Source of the DNA: Flavobacterium sp.
GTDB lineage: Bacteria; Bacteroidota; Bacteroidia; Flavobacteriales; Flavobacteriaceae
Length of the DNA: 64,000 bases
Assembly (NCBI RefSeq): GCF_027484945.1
Contig: NZ_JAIXRZ010000017.1
Location: forward strand, 22,714 to 86,713
Direction: 5' to 3'
Both the position numbers and the translations under genes were made by a program. The notes beneath the pieces were generated by a model that was not told the DNA's origin, did not search any database, and saw nothing but the letters and a program-made list of their open reading frames with translations. Positions 7,974-15,597 of this stretch are shown one piece after another (the first letter of the stretch is position 1; every line of letters begins with the position of its first letter).

Positions 7974-8525
7974 TTAGGGCTTCAAGATATCTTTCAACGG
8001 TTCGAGTTGTTGTAAATTAACTTCTGAATTTTGCAACACCGATAATAACGTCATTGCGTCTGCAGGATTCATATTATCGCCTAAAACTCGAATAACGGCC
8101 AATCCCCCCGCTTTTTTACTGCCGAATAAAATCAACTCATCCACATGATCTTCGGTACCAACAAAACTAATGGATCCCCCCTCTTTTCCAGATCCAAATT
8201 TAATCAACGGCTGGTATTGCAAAGTGTCTTTCAAAATTTGTCGCACCTGTTGTTGTTCATCATCCATTACCTTCGGGTTTTTAGGGTCGGCTTTATAAAA
8301 CAAAACATTCAGTTTTTTAAAGGTTCCCAATACACGTTTCTGTTCCGCAGTTAATTGCGCTTTCTCCGTATTAATTACACTCGAAGGAATGTCAAACACG
8401 CTAAAGCCTGGCTTTTGCTGGTGTGCCACAAAATATTTTTGCATTGAAGGTTCTGAATGGCATCCATATAGCGCCAAACTCAACAAAGCGAGAACGCTGT
8501 AGGTTAATCGTAAAGTGGTGTTCAT
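7974..8525 (-). CDS. DUF4252 lipoprotein
   Basis: A 183-residue protein with a lipoprotein signal ending in LYGC, followed by a DUF4252-like domain. It is the last gene of a four-gene operon started by an ECF sigma factor and begins 5 bp after the other DUF4252 gene. DUF4252 proteins are common in Bacteroidota, usually next to ECF sigma/anti-sigma pairs, and have no known biochemical role. Attachment to the inner or outer membrane cannot be decided from the sequence. Confidence 0.75.
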   Translation of the reverse strand: MNTTLRLTYSVLALLSLALYGCHSEPSMQKYFVAHQQKPGFSVFDIPSSVINTEKAQLTAEQKRVLGTFKKLNVLFYKADPKNPKVMDDEQQQVRQILKDTLQYQPLIKFGSGKEGGSISFVGTEDHVDELILFGSKKAGGLAVIRVLGDNMNPADAMTLLSVLQNSEVNLQQLEPLKDILKP

Positions 8526-8530
8526 TGTAA

Positions 8531-9091
8531 CTATTTTTTACTTGCTTTTCGTAATACGTCACCACCCGGAATATTCATTTTCTCTGTTAATGTGGTCAAC
8601 TCATCCAATTCAAAACTTCCGGTTAAGGACATTAAAACCGATTCTTCTTTACCGGCGCCCTCAATAAACATTAACAGTTCTTTTACTTGTGATTCATTAG
8701 CCCCAGAGCGAACATAAATGCGAACCGATTTTCCTTTTTCTGCAATGCGCATCAATTCATCCAAACTTGCGGTTTTGATATACTTCATGGCCTCTGCTTT
8801 CATTTCGTTGGCCCGTTTATCGTTTGAGGTGACAAACACGCGTAAATTGTCCAACTTTTTAATCAAATTTAAAAACTGTTGACCGTCTTTATCTTTTACT
8901 TCCATTTTGCCCATTAAGGCAAACATCTTTTTGTTGACAATCACCGCACGGATATCATCTTGGTTGTCAAACTTCTCAAAAATGGACTGTGCAGACATAC
9001 AATTTACGGCAAACAATACAATCCATAATGCAAATCGCTTCTGAATAAGCATTACACTAGCGTTTACGTTTGTTTTCATAATAGGATTCAT
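8531..9091 (-). CDS. DUF4252 exported protein
   Basis: A 186-residue protein with an N-terminal signal peptide ending near CMSAQ, after which the DUF4252 domain starts. Starts at Met1, Met5 or Met14 would all leave a usable signal peptide. It is a paralogue of the adjacent lipoprotein and the third gene of the ECF operon, 10 bp after the anti-sigma-like gene. No catalytic motif is seen; a role in envelope stress sensing or repair is only inferred from context. Confidence 0.75.
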   Translation of the reverse strand: MNPIMKTNVNASVMLIQKRFALWIVLFAVNCMSAQSIFEKFDNQDDIRAVIVNKKMFALMGKMEVKDKDGQQFLNLIKKLDNLRVFVTSNDKRANEMKAEAMKYIKTASLDELMRIAEKGKSVRIYVRSGANESQVKELLMFIEGAGKEESVLMSLTGSFELDELTTLTEKMNIPGGDVLRKASKK

Positions 9092-9101
9092 TTTCTACTG
9101 A

Positions 9102-9575
9102 TTATTTTTTAAATATTAAATTCTTCGATTGCTCATATTCGTTTAAGTATTCCATACTTTCGATTCCTGTGTTGAGATGCCCCGCCATCAAAGCTATAGC
9201 ATTTTGAGTTGCTACATAGGCCTCTTCTGGTGTTGTATAGGTCCCCAAATCCGTTTGGGCCAGCTCCGCAGTTGATTGTTCAGTCATTGGAGTAAAAAGA
9301 GTTCCCACTCCAATCAAGATTGCAACACTTGCCGCAATTAACCAATAATACCGCTTGGATCGTATGCTTGTCCAATGAATATCCTGGTCAAATTGTACGT
9401 TTTGTTCTTGCTTGAAATACACAAATAAACTGCGATACGATTCCAAATGGGGTGCTACATTAGGAGATGTGAAGTAGGATCTCAATACGTTTTCCTCTTC
9501 AAGCGTAGTTGTTCCATCAAAATACTTTTCCAGTAATTGTTTTATCACGCTATCATTCCATTCCATAATTTTCAA
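9102..9575 (-). CDS. Putative transmembrane anti-sigma factor
   Basis: A 157-residue protein. The N-terminal 85 residues are cytosolic and rich in charged residues (EKYFDGTTTLEEE, typical of flavobacterial anti-sigma-like proteins). A single membrane helix follows (WLIAASVAILIGVGTLF), then a short periplasmic tail. It overlaps the 3' end of the sigma gene by 23 bases if the first ATG is used, or 14 with the ATG at 9566, which fits translational coupling of a sigma/anti-sigma pair. There is no zinc-binding HxxxCxxC motif. Confidence 0.7.
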   Translation of the reverse strand: MKIMEWNDSVIKQLLEKYFDGTTTLEEENVLRSYFTSPNVAPHLESYRSLFVYFKQEQNVQFDQDIHWTSIRSKRYYWLIAASVAILIGVGTLFTPMTEQSTAELAQTDLGTYTTPEEAYVATQNAIALMAGHLNTGIESMEYLNEYEQSKNLIFKK

Positions 9576-10062
9576 TTTGCATCATTTGTGTTCGTATAAC
9601 TTTTCGGGCCCTTGATAATGCTACTCGAACCGCTGTTTCTTGCATTCCTAATACAGTAGCAATCTTCTCAAATTCATAGCCCTCTATTTCGCGCATTTGG
9701 ATAATTAAACGTTGTTGCTCGGGTAATGCATTGATTATTTTTTCTACCCACAGCAATTGATCGCAATCTTCTACTTTTTGCTGTAATCCAGATTGCCCAT
9801 CGCGGTAGTTTTCGTGAACAATACTCAAATTACCTGCCCGTTTTGATTTCAATTGGTCCAAACAATAATTGCGTGTCATGGTCATCGCCATTGCCTCAAC
9901 ACTATTTAAATCGGATAAGGATTTATTTCTTGTCCATAATTTTACCAGCACTTCTTGCGTTGCATCTTCTGCCTCTTCTGTACTCACCAACAACCGTTTC
10001 GCTAAACGAAAAACCTTACCTTTAAAAGGGTTGATTAGCTGAACAAAATCATTTTGTTGCAT
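9553..10062 (-). CDS. ECF RNA polymerase sigma factor
   Basis: A 169-residue ECF (sigma-70 family) factor. Region 2 is seen at residues 10-75 (RLLVSTEEAEDATQEVLVKLW) and region 4 at 110-160 (ALPEQQRLIIQMREIEGYEFEKIATVLGM followed by the recognition helix ETAVRVALSRARK). It heads an operon with the anti-sigma-like gene and two DUF4252 genes, which are its likely targets. A candidate autoregulatory promoter lies just upstream. Confidence 0.92.
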   Translation of the reverse strand: MQQNDFVQLINPFKGKVFRLAKRLLVSTEEAEDATQEVLVKLWTRNKSLSDLNSVEAMAMTMTRNYCLDQLKSKRAGNLSIVHENYRDGQSGLQQKVEDCDQLLWVEKIINALPEQQRLIIQMREIEGYEFEKIATVLGMQETAVRVALSRARKVIRTQMMQIENYGME

Positions 10063-10087
10063 GGTAAAAACCGGTTTATTTAAGAAA

Positions 10088-10113
10088 GACGAATGGTAAA
10101 CTTTATTGTTACA
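10088..10113 (-). promoter_or_regulatory. Candidate ECF-type autoregulatory promoter
   Basis: Read on the minus strand: TGTAAC, 16 bp, CGTC. The AAC -35 core and CGTC -10 core at 16 bp spacing are the classical ECF promoter form, quite unlike the TAnnTTTG promoters elsewhere in the window. It would give a leader of roughly 20 bases to the sigma start codon. Confidence 0.5.
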
Positions 10114-10132
10114 AAGGAACGTTATTTTTTTT

Positions 10133-10170
10133 CAAAAAAAATGCTCCACCCGGTTACCCGAATTGGAGCA
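10133..10170 (-). terminator. Terminator of btuB
   Basis: On the minus strand GCTCCA pairs with TGGAGC around an inner GC-rich region and is followed by eight Ts. It lies 26 bases beyond the btuB stop codon. Confidence 0.8.
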
Positions 10171-10196
10171 ATTGTTCTATAACTGAAAATAAAATT

Positions 10197-12146
10197 TTAT
10201 AACGTAAGATTAATTCCGATACGAAAATTCCTTCCTCGGGTTGTATACCCTACACTTTCCGTAAAATCTTCATTTAAAAGATTCGTTGCCGAAGTAAAAA
10301 AGGTCAATTGATTTTTAATTACCTCATATTGGACTACACTGTTCAAAAGTTGGTACGATTCTAATTGAACAGGTACGGTTGCAAAAGTAATTCCATCAAA
10401 AAACAAATCACGACGGCCATCAGTATACTGGTAATTTAACGTACAAAGCCAACGTGAAGATGGGGTAATTTCAACTCCAATAGTGGCCTTGTGTTTCGGA
10501 ATTAAACGATTTAATGCAAAATCTACTTGTGTAAACGTATAATTCGCTGTTAGGTTTACGTATTTGTTATATTGATAATCCAAATTGGTTTCTACCCCTT
10601 TAACTTTATTCAACCCATCAATATTAATGTAGTTGGATTGAAAGGTAATTGGATTAGTAAAAAACCCAAAACTATCCGTTTGCTCCCGATAAAAACCTAC
10701 CGCTGTAAAAACCATTTTTTTCTTAAATAATTGGACTTCAAATCCAACTTCACCCGTTACATTTGATTCGGGTTGAAGCGTGTTATTTCCATATTGCGAA
10801 TACAATTGGTATAAACTAGGTGTTACATAGGCAGTGCTAATCGATGAGATAATTTTTAAGGGCATTTTTTTGAATTGATAGGATGGATTTATATTGTATA
10901 CCCATTGATTTCCATAAGCACTATGGTGATTCAATCGGGTACCTGCATTGATATTTAATCCAAAATTCGAATTCCAAACCGCTGTTAGATAGGGATCAAT
11001 CATAGTAAACTTTGTTTCTGCTTCGCTAATTGAGCCAAAAGGCGTTTGTGCATTCATATCATGAAACTGATAATTCACACCCGCAATTACAAAAAAATTA
11101 TTATTCACATTATACTTATTAAAAGCATCAATTACCGCAGAGCGCCCCTCATAATTGGACTGATCAACTTGACTCGTCCAACTGTTGAATTCATCATACA
11201 TCCGACTTATTTTGGTGTATGCAGCATTAATTTTTAAAACGCCTTTCGTATAGGTAAACGTGGGAGCAAATCCAAAACGTTCTTGTTTTGAAGTAGTCGT
11301 ATTAAGGGGTGTATCGCCAGTTCCTGTGTTGTCAAAAGTTTGATCATAAGCGTTCTGAATTTTATCCTGACTTCCAAAGAGGTCAAAACGCAATTTTGAA
11401 TTCACTTTCCAACCCCATTTACCAGAAATATTTAAGCGCGAAAATCGATCTTCTTCATAGGTCTGACCAGTAGGTGGAGCGAGTTGGGATAGATTTCCAC
11501 TTTCTGTACTGTTTATCGCAGCCGAGTAATTGAAGGCCCCTGAGGTTCCGCTTGCCGAAAAACCTTGATTGAATTCTTGTCCGTTGATCGTGCTTTGTTG
11601 TTGCGAATTGTTTGAACCGATATTAATGTATCCATTTCCTTGAAGCACACGCTTTCCAGCCGATTTAGTGGTAATATTAATCACGGCAGCCGCGGCTCCT
11701 GTACCGTATAGCGTACTTGCAGCACCTTTCATTATTTCAATGCTCTCAATTTGGTCTACCGCAATCAAACGTAGGTCAAACTCAAAACTAATCCCTGACG
11801 GATCAGTCACTGGGTTTCCATCAATTAAAATTAATACTTGTTGGTTGCGCCCCCCACGAATGTAATACCCTAAATTTTTACCATTGGCACTCTGACTTCC
11901 ATTAATTTCAACACCGACAACGCTGTTTATAACTTGTGCTAAGTTTTGACCGCTGCGTTTTTTTAATTCTTCCTGTGAAATCTTCACAATGACACGTCCT
12001 GATTTTTCTTTGCTTTGTGCAAATTTTGTGTCTGATACGACTACCTCATCCAATTGATTGACTGAAGACGATTCGGTTTGTTGACCATAAGTCAACGTTG
12101 ATATAAGTACCATAATAGCACCCATACCCCATTCTTTGGTGTTCAT
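10197..12146 (-). CDS. btuB: TonB-dependent outer-membrane receptor, probably for cobalamin (BtuB-like)
   Basis: A 649-residue outer-membrane transporter. A signal peptide is followed by a plug domain at about residues 45-160 (VVVSDTKFAQSKEKSGR, LIDGNPVTDPSG, GAASTLYGTGAAAAVINI) and a 22-strand-type beta-barrel ending in an aromatic-poor INLTL. It lacks the N-terminal carboxypeptidase-like domain of SusC proteins. The assignment to cobalamin rests mainly on the cobalamin riboswitch in its leader and the divergent btuFCD-type genes. Confidence 0.85.
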   Translation of the reverse strand: MNTKEWGMGAIMVLISTLTYGQQTESSSVNQLDEVVVSDTKFAQSKEKSGRVIVKISQEELKKRSGQNLAQVINSVVGVEINGSQSANGKNLGYYIRGGRNQQVLILIDGNPVTDPSGISFEFDLRLIAVDQIESIEIMKGAASTLYGTGAAAAVINITTKSAGKRVLQGNGYINIGSNNSQQQSTINGQEFNQGFSASGTSGAFNYSAAINSTESGNLSQLAPPTGQTYEEDRFSRLNISGKWGWKVNSKLRFDLFGSQDKIQNAYDQTFDNTGTGDTPLNTTTSKQERFGFAPTFTYTKGVLKINAAYTKISRMYDEFNSWTSQVDQSNYEGRSAVIDAFNKYNVNNNFFVIAGVNYQFHDMNAQTPFGSISEAETKFTMIDPYLTAVWNSNFGLNINAGTRLNHHSAYGNQWVYNINPSYQFKKMPLKIISSISTAYVTPSLYQLYSQYGNNTLQPESNVTGEVGFEVQLFKKKMVFTAVGFYREQTDSFGFFTNPITFQSNYINIDGLNKVKGVETNLDYQYNKYVNLTANYTFTQVDFALNRLIPKHKATIGVEITPSSRWLCTLNYQYTDGRRDLFFDGITFATVPVQLESYQLLNSVVQYEVIKNQLTFFTSATNLLNEDFTESVGYTTRGRNFRIGINLTL

Positions 12147-12201
12147 TTTTGTTCCCTAAAAATTACTACTACTGGGAAAAAAGTATAGTTTTACCCATAC
12201 C

Positions 12202-12225
12202 CAAACTTTTATTCCCGAAAGTTTG
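12202..12225 (-). promoter_or_regulatory. Hairpin in the btuB leader, possible expression platform
   Basis: CAAACTTT and AAAGTTTG form an 8-bp perfect stem between the riboswitch core and the btuB start codon. No T run follows directly, so control might act on translation or through alternative pairing rather than termination. Confidence 0.4.
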
Positions 12226-12237
12226 ATACTCCGTATA

Positions 12238-12462
12238 TTGCGGCAGGTCTCCTGGCTTGCGTCTTGTCATTGGCCTTCTCGTTCTAACGAACAATGGCAA
12301 CGTAGTAATGAAAAGCAGTATAGCATACAGTTGCGGGTACAGCTCAGGAATTATAAACTATACTAAATTTAAAATTTAGAATTCAAAATTTAAAATAATT
12401 AAGTACCTGATTCCCTTTTAATGGATAAACACAGACGTGCTTACCCAACCGAAATACAGCTG
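12238..12462 (-). promoter_or_regulatory. Cobalamin riboswitch controlling btuB
   Basis: On the minus strand the B12 box GAGCTGTACCCGCAACTGT is followed downstream by AGCCAGGAGACCTGCC and preceded by AAAGGGAATCAGGT, all diagnostic for the cobalamin aptamer. The aptamer ends about 90 bases before the btuB ATG. The hairpin loop between TCAGG (reverse of 12406-12410) and CCTGA (reverse of 12344-12348) is about 56 bases long and AT-rich. In E. coli btuB the matching loop is about 7 bases. Confidence 0.9.
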
Positions 12463-12470
12463 CAAAGTTA
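12463..12470 (-). promoter_or_regulatory. -7 element of the btuB promoter
   Basis: TAACTTTG on the minus strand matches TAnnTTTG and sits directly before the riboswitch, so the transcript would begin at the aptamer's 5' end. No well-spaced TTG is clear upstream. Confidence 0.5.
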
Positions 12471-12589
12471 AATTATATTTTATACAAAACATAGAATTCT
12501 AAAATCAAAATTTAGGATCTAAAATAGAGTAACTTTTTTTTTAAACACATAGTGCTACTTTCAAATTCGATGAGACCCCAAAAAATAGC

Positions 12590-12597
12590 TACTTTTG
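12590..12597 (+). promoter_or_regulatory. -7 element of the btuFCD promoter
   Basis: TACTTTTG matches TAnnTTTG and ends 12 bases before the chosen ATG. The leader is too short to hold a riboswitch, so this operon is not under the aptamer that governs btuB. Confidence 0.5.
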
Positions 12598-12609
12598 CAA
12601 AAAAACTCG

Positions 12610-13746
12610 ATGGTACAGAAACGCTTTTTAATTGTATGGGTATTTTTTATTTTGCTTTGTGTCCAATGTAAAACGGAAACAGCAAACGAATTGACTGTTC
12701 AACCAAAAAACACGGTGCACTATGCCAACGGATTTTCAATAGAAAACTTTGATAATTTCACGTGGGTAACCGTTCGAAATCCTTGGCCGAATGCTAAAAA
12801 AGCCTACCATTATGTGCTCCACAAAAAAGGAGTTACGCTCCCTGACACCTTAAAAAATTATAGTGCAATTACGATTCCCGTCAAAAAAATGGTAGTTACT
12901 TCTACCACACATATTCCTTCATTAGAAATGTTGAATGAAGTCAATTCCCTTGTTGGGTTTCCTAATTTGGATTACATTTCTTCTGATCGGGTGCGTCAAC
13001 GCATCGAGCAAGGGAAAGTGAAAGAATTGGGATCAAATCAGACCCTAAACACCGAAGTTCTAATTGACCTGCAACCCGATGTAGTGGTAGGGTATGGCAT
13101 TGATAATTCCAATCCAACTTTGGATAACATCCAGAAAAGTGGTTTAAAAGTAATCCTTAATGGCGATTGGAATGAACAAACCCCACTAGGCAGAGCCGAA
13201 TGGATTAAATTTTTTGGAGCACTGTATAATCAACAAAAAAAGGCAGCTGCTATTTTTAGAAAAATTGAACAAGACTATCTCAAAACCAAAGCGCTTGCTG
13301 CAAAAGCCAAACAAAAAACTACCGTTTTGGCAGGAGATATTTTTGAAGGAAAATGGTACCTTCCCAAAGGCGATAGCTGGGGAAGTCAATTGATAAAAGA
13401 AGCCCATGGAAATTATTTATGGAATGCAACAAAAGGAACAGGGAGCTTATCCCTTTCGTTTGAATCGGTATTTGAAAAGGGGAAACAAGCCAATCTCTGG
13501 ATTACCTCAGGACAATTCAATAGCCGTATCGATATGCAAGCCAGCAATCCACATTACGCGCAGTTCAAAGCCTTTCAAAACAATCAGTTGTATACTTTTA
13601 ACCGAAAAAAAGGAAAAACAGGTGGGAGTTTGTATTATGAGTTAGCACCCAGTCGACCCGACTTGGTTTTAAAAGATTTAGTAAAAATACTCCATCCAGA
13701 ATTATTACCTTCGTATCGACCTTACTTTTTTGTAAAACTCGAATAG
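12610..13746 (+). CDS. btuF: ABC transporter substrate-binding lipoprotein (BtuF-like)
   Basis: A 378-residue periplasmic binding protein of the TroA/BtuF class with a lipoprotein signal ending in LLCVQC. It has the pattern of iron-complex and cobalamin binding proteins: the TSTTHIPSLEMLNEV strand, a central DLQPDVVVGYG segment and a long linking helix. In the periplasm it would hand ligand from the outer-membrane receptor to BtuC. ATG 12610 is preferred over an in-frame TTG at 12595 because the latter lies in the -7 element. Heme or siderophore specificity is an alternative; the neighbouring riboswitch favours B12. Confidence 0.82.
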   Translation: MVQKRFLIVWVFFILLCVQCKTETANELTVQPKNTVHYANGFSIENFDNFTWVTVRNPWPNAKKAYHYVLHKKGVTLPDTLKNYSAITIPVKKMVVTSTTHIPSLEMLNEVNSLVGFPNLDYISSDRVRQRIEQGKVKELGSNQTLNTEVLIDLQPDVVVGYGIDNSNPTLDNIQKSGLKVILNGDWNEQTPLGRAEWIKFFGALYNQQKKAAAIFRKIEQDYLKTKALAAKAKQKTTVLAGDIFEGKWYLPKGDSWGSQLIKEAHGNYLWNATKGTGSLSLSFESVFEKGKQANLWITSGQFNSRIDMQASNPHYAQFKAFQNNQLYTFNRKKGKTGGSLYYELAPSRPDLVLKDLVKILHPELLPSYRPYFFVKLE

Positions 13747-14774
13747 TGACATCATTTCAACGGTATCGAAATTTATTTATAGGCCTGGGAATTGTTTTCG
13801 TATTGGCTTTGCTAACCAATTTAATGGTCGGTCAGGTTACTATTCCCATTAAAGAAGTGATCAAAAGTTTAACGGGTGGAACTACCCAAAAAGCTACTTG
13901 GGATTATATTATTATACACTTTCGCTTACCCAAAGCAATAACTGCAATTATTGTTGGTATGGGACTCTCAACTTGTGGCTTACTCATGCAAACATTGTTT
14001 CGAAATCCATTGGCAGGTCCCTATGTGCTTGGACTGAGTTCGGGTTCGAGTCTTGGGGTAGCTTTTGTGATTTTAGGCGCATCCGTGTTACCGGTTTCTT
14101 TACGCAGTTTTTTCAGTTCGTCATACAGCATCGTGACGGCCTCTTGTTTAGGAAGTTTTATTGTCTTACTCCTAGTACTGATGGTTTCTCGTAAATTAAG
14201 AGATACGGCTGGACTATTAATTGTCGGTTTGATGTTTGGAAGTTTCACTTCTGCAATAGTAAGCGTGTTAAGTTATTTTAGTTCAGCAGAAGAACTGCAG
14301 CGCTTCACGTTTTGGAGCATGGGAAATATTGGCAACTTAACTTATGGTAATATTAGTCTATTAGCGGTTTGTTTAGCGGGAGGATTATTTATGAGCTTGC
14401 TGGTTATCAAAGCTTTAGACGGATTATTATTGGGTGAAAATTATGCATCCAGCATGGGCATTAATGTTAAACGAACACGACTAATTATCATTTGGGCTAC
14501 TTGCCTCCTTTCCGGAAGTATTACCGCATTTGCGGGTCCGATTGCGTTTATTGGCTTAGCAATACCCCATTTAGCCAAATTGTTGTTTCAAACTAGTAAT
14601 CACCGAATTTTATTTGGAGCTATTTTACTGTTGGGCGCCATTATCATGTTGTTTTGCGACACAATTGCACAACTCCCTGGATTCAATTTTACCCTACCAA
14701 TTAATGCAATAACCTCTTTATTGGGTGCACCTATAGTAATTTGGTTAATGGTACGCAAAAGAAGTATTTTGTAA
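13746..14774 (+). CDS. btuC: FecCD-family ABC permease (BtuC-like)
   Basis: A 342-residue inner-membrane permease with about nine to ten hydrophobic segments and the FecCD hallmarks RLPKAITAIIVGMGL, GLLMQTLFRNPLAGPYVLG and GPIAFIGLAIPHLAKLL. The start is a GTG that overlaps the last base of the btuF stop codon, indicating tight translational coupling. It forms the channel of the cobalamin importer with the ATPase encoded next. Confidence 0.88.
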   Translation: MTSFQRYRNLFIGLGIVFVLALLTNLMVGQVTIPIKEVIKSLTGGTTQKATWDYIIIHFRLPKAITAIIVGMGLSTCGLLMQTLFRNPLAGPYVLGLSSGSSLGVAFVILGASVLPVSLRSFFSSSYSIVTASCLGSFIVLLLVLMVSRKLRDTAGLLIVGLMFGSFTSAIVSVLSYFSSAEELQRFTFWSMGNIGNLTYGNISLLAVCLAGGLFMSLLVIKALDGLLLGENYASSMGINVKRTRLIIIWATCLLSGSITAFAGPIAFIGLAIPHLAKLLFQTSNHRILFGAILLLGAIIMLFCDTIAQLPGFNFTLPINAITSLLGAPIVIWLMVRKRSIL

Positions 14775-15553
14775 TGGATAAAGCGATAATCACTACTTCG
14801 AATTTAGCTATTGGCTATCCTTCTAAAACCGAAAAATTGGTTTTGGCTTCAGGTATCAATATCAAATTAAATGCAGGGAAATTAATTAGTTTAGTCGGAC
14901 CCAATGGGGTTGGGAAATCAACACTACTTCGAACGCTTTGTGGGCTTCAACCTGCAATAGAAGGAGAAGTACGATTGAATAATCTACCCTTTGCTCAGCT
15001 ATCTCCTCAAGTTCGTGCCCAAGAGTTAGCGCTCGTACTCACGGAAAAAATTCCTATGAGCAATTTAACGGTATATGAATTGATTGCATTAGGACGCCAA
15101 CCCTACACCAATTGGTTGGGGCAACTTTCGGAAGACGATAAAAACCAAATTAACAATGCAATTCGGCTTACTGAAGTTGAATCCTTTCTTGACCGAAAAC
15201 ACTATGCCATTAGTGATGGTCAACTGCAACGTGTTTTAATTGCACGTGCTCTTGCACAAAATACACCTTGGATGGTTTTGGATGAACCAACCACCCATTT
15301 GGATTTAGTGCATAAAGTAAGTGTTTTTCGATTGTTAAAAAAACTGGCTATAGAAACCGGAAAATGTATTTTATTTAGTACCCACGATATTGATTTAGCC
15401 ATTCAATTGTCGGATGAAATGTTGGTCATGACCGAAGGAAAAGTGGTATTGGACCAACCATGCAATCACATTAGCTCCGGTATTTTCAACACTCTTTTTC
15501 AAGATGCGTCGATCCAATTTGATGCATCTAAAGGACGATTTAGTTTTAAATAA
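14774..15553 (+). CDS. btuD: ABC transporter ATP-binding protein (BtuD/FecE-like)
   Basis: A 259-residue ATPase with Walker A GPNGVGKST, Walker B MVLDEP and a variant signature ISDGQLQR in place of LSGGQ. That variant is usual in the iron-complex/B12 class of this phylum. ATG 14774 overlaps the last base of the btuC stop codon (TAATG). It energises the importer. A terminator follows directly. Confidence 0.9.
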   Translation: MDKAIITTSNLAIGYPSKTEKLVLASGINIKLNAGKLISLVGPNGVGKSTLLRTLCGLQPAIEGEVRLNNLPFAQLSPQVRAQELALVLTEKIPMSNLTVYELIALGRQPYTNWLGQLSEDDKNQINNAIRLTEVESFLDRKHYAISDGQLQRVLIARALAQNTPWMVLDEPTTHLDLVHKVSVFRLLKKLAIETGKCILFSTHDIDLAIQLSDEMLVMTEGKVVLDQPCNHISSGIFNTLFQDASIQFDASKGRFSFK

Positions 15554-15583
15554 AAAAAGCTGCTCCGAGGAACAGCTTTTTAA
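15554..15583 (+). terminator. Terminator of btuFCD
   Basis: AAAAAGCTG and CAGCTTTTT arms with a ten-base loop, directly after the btuD stop. It may also serve the convergent gene at 15598-16593. Confidence 0.8.
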
Positions 15584-15597
15584 TTTATATAAGAAAA

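Noticed and set aside
12610..15553. Heme or siderophore importer
   Set aside because: Family membership alone would allow it, but the divergent receptor has a cobalamin riboswitch, so B12 is favoured. It is kept as an alternative in the entry.
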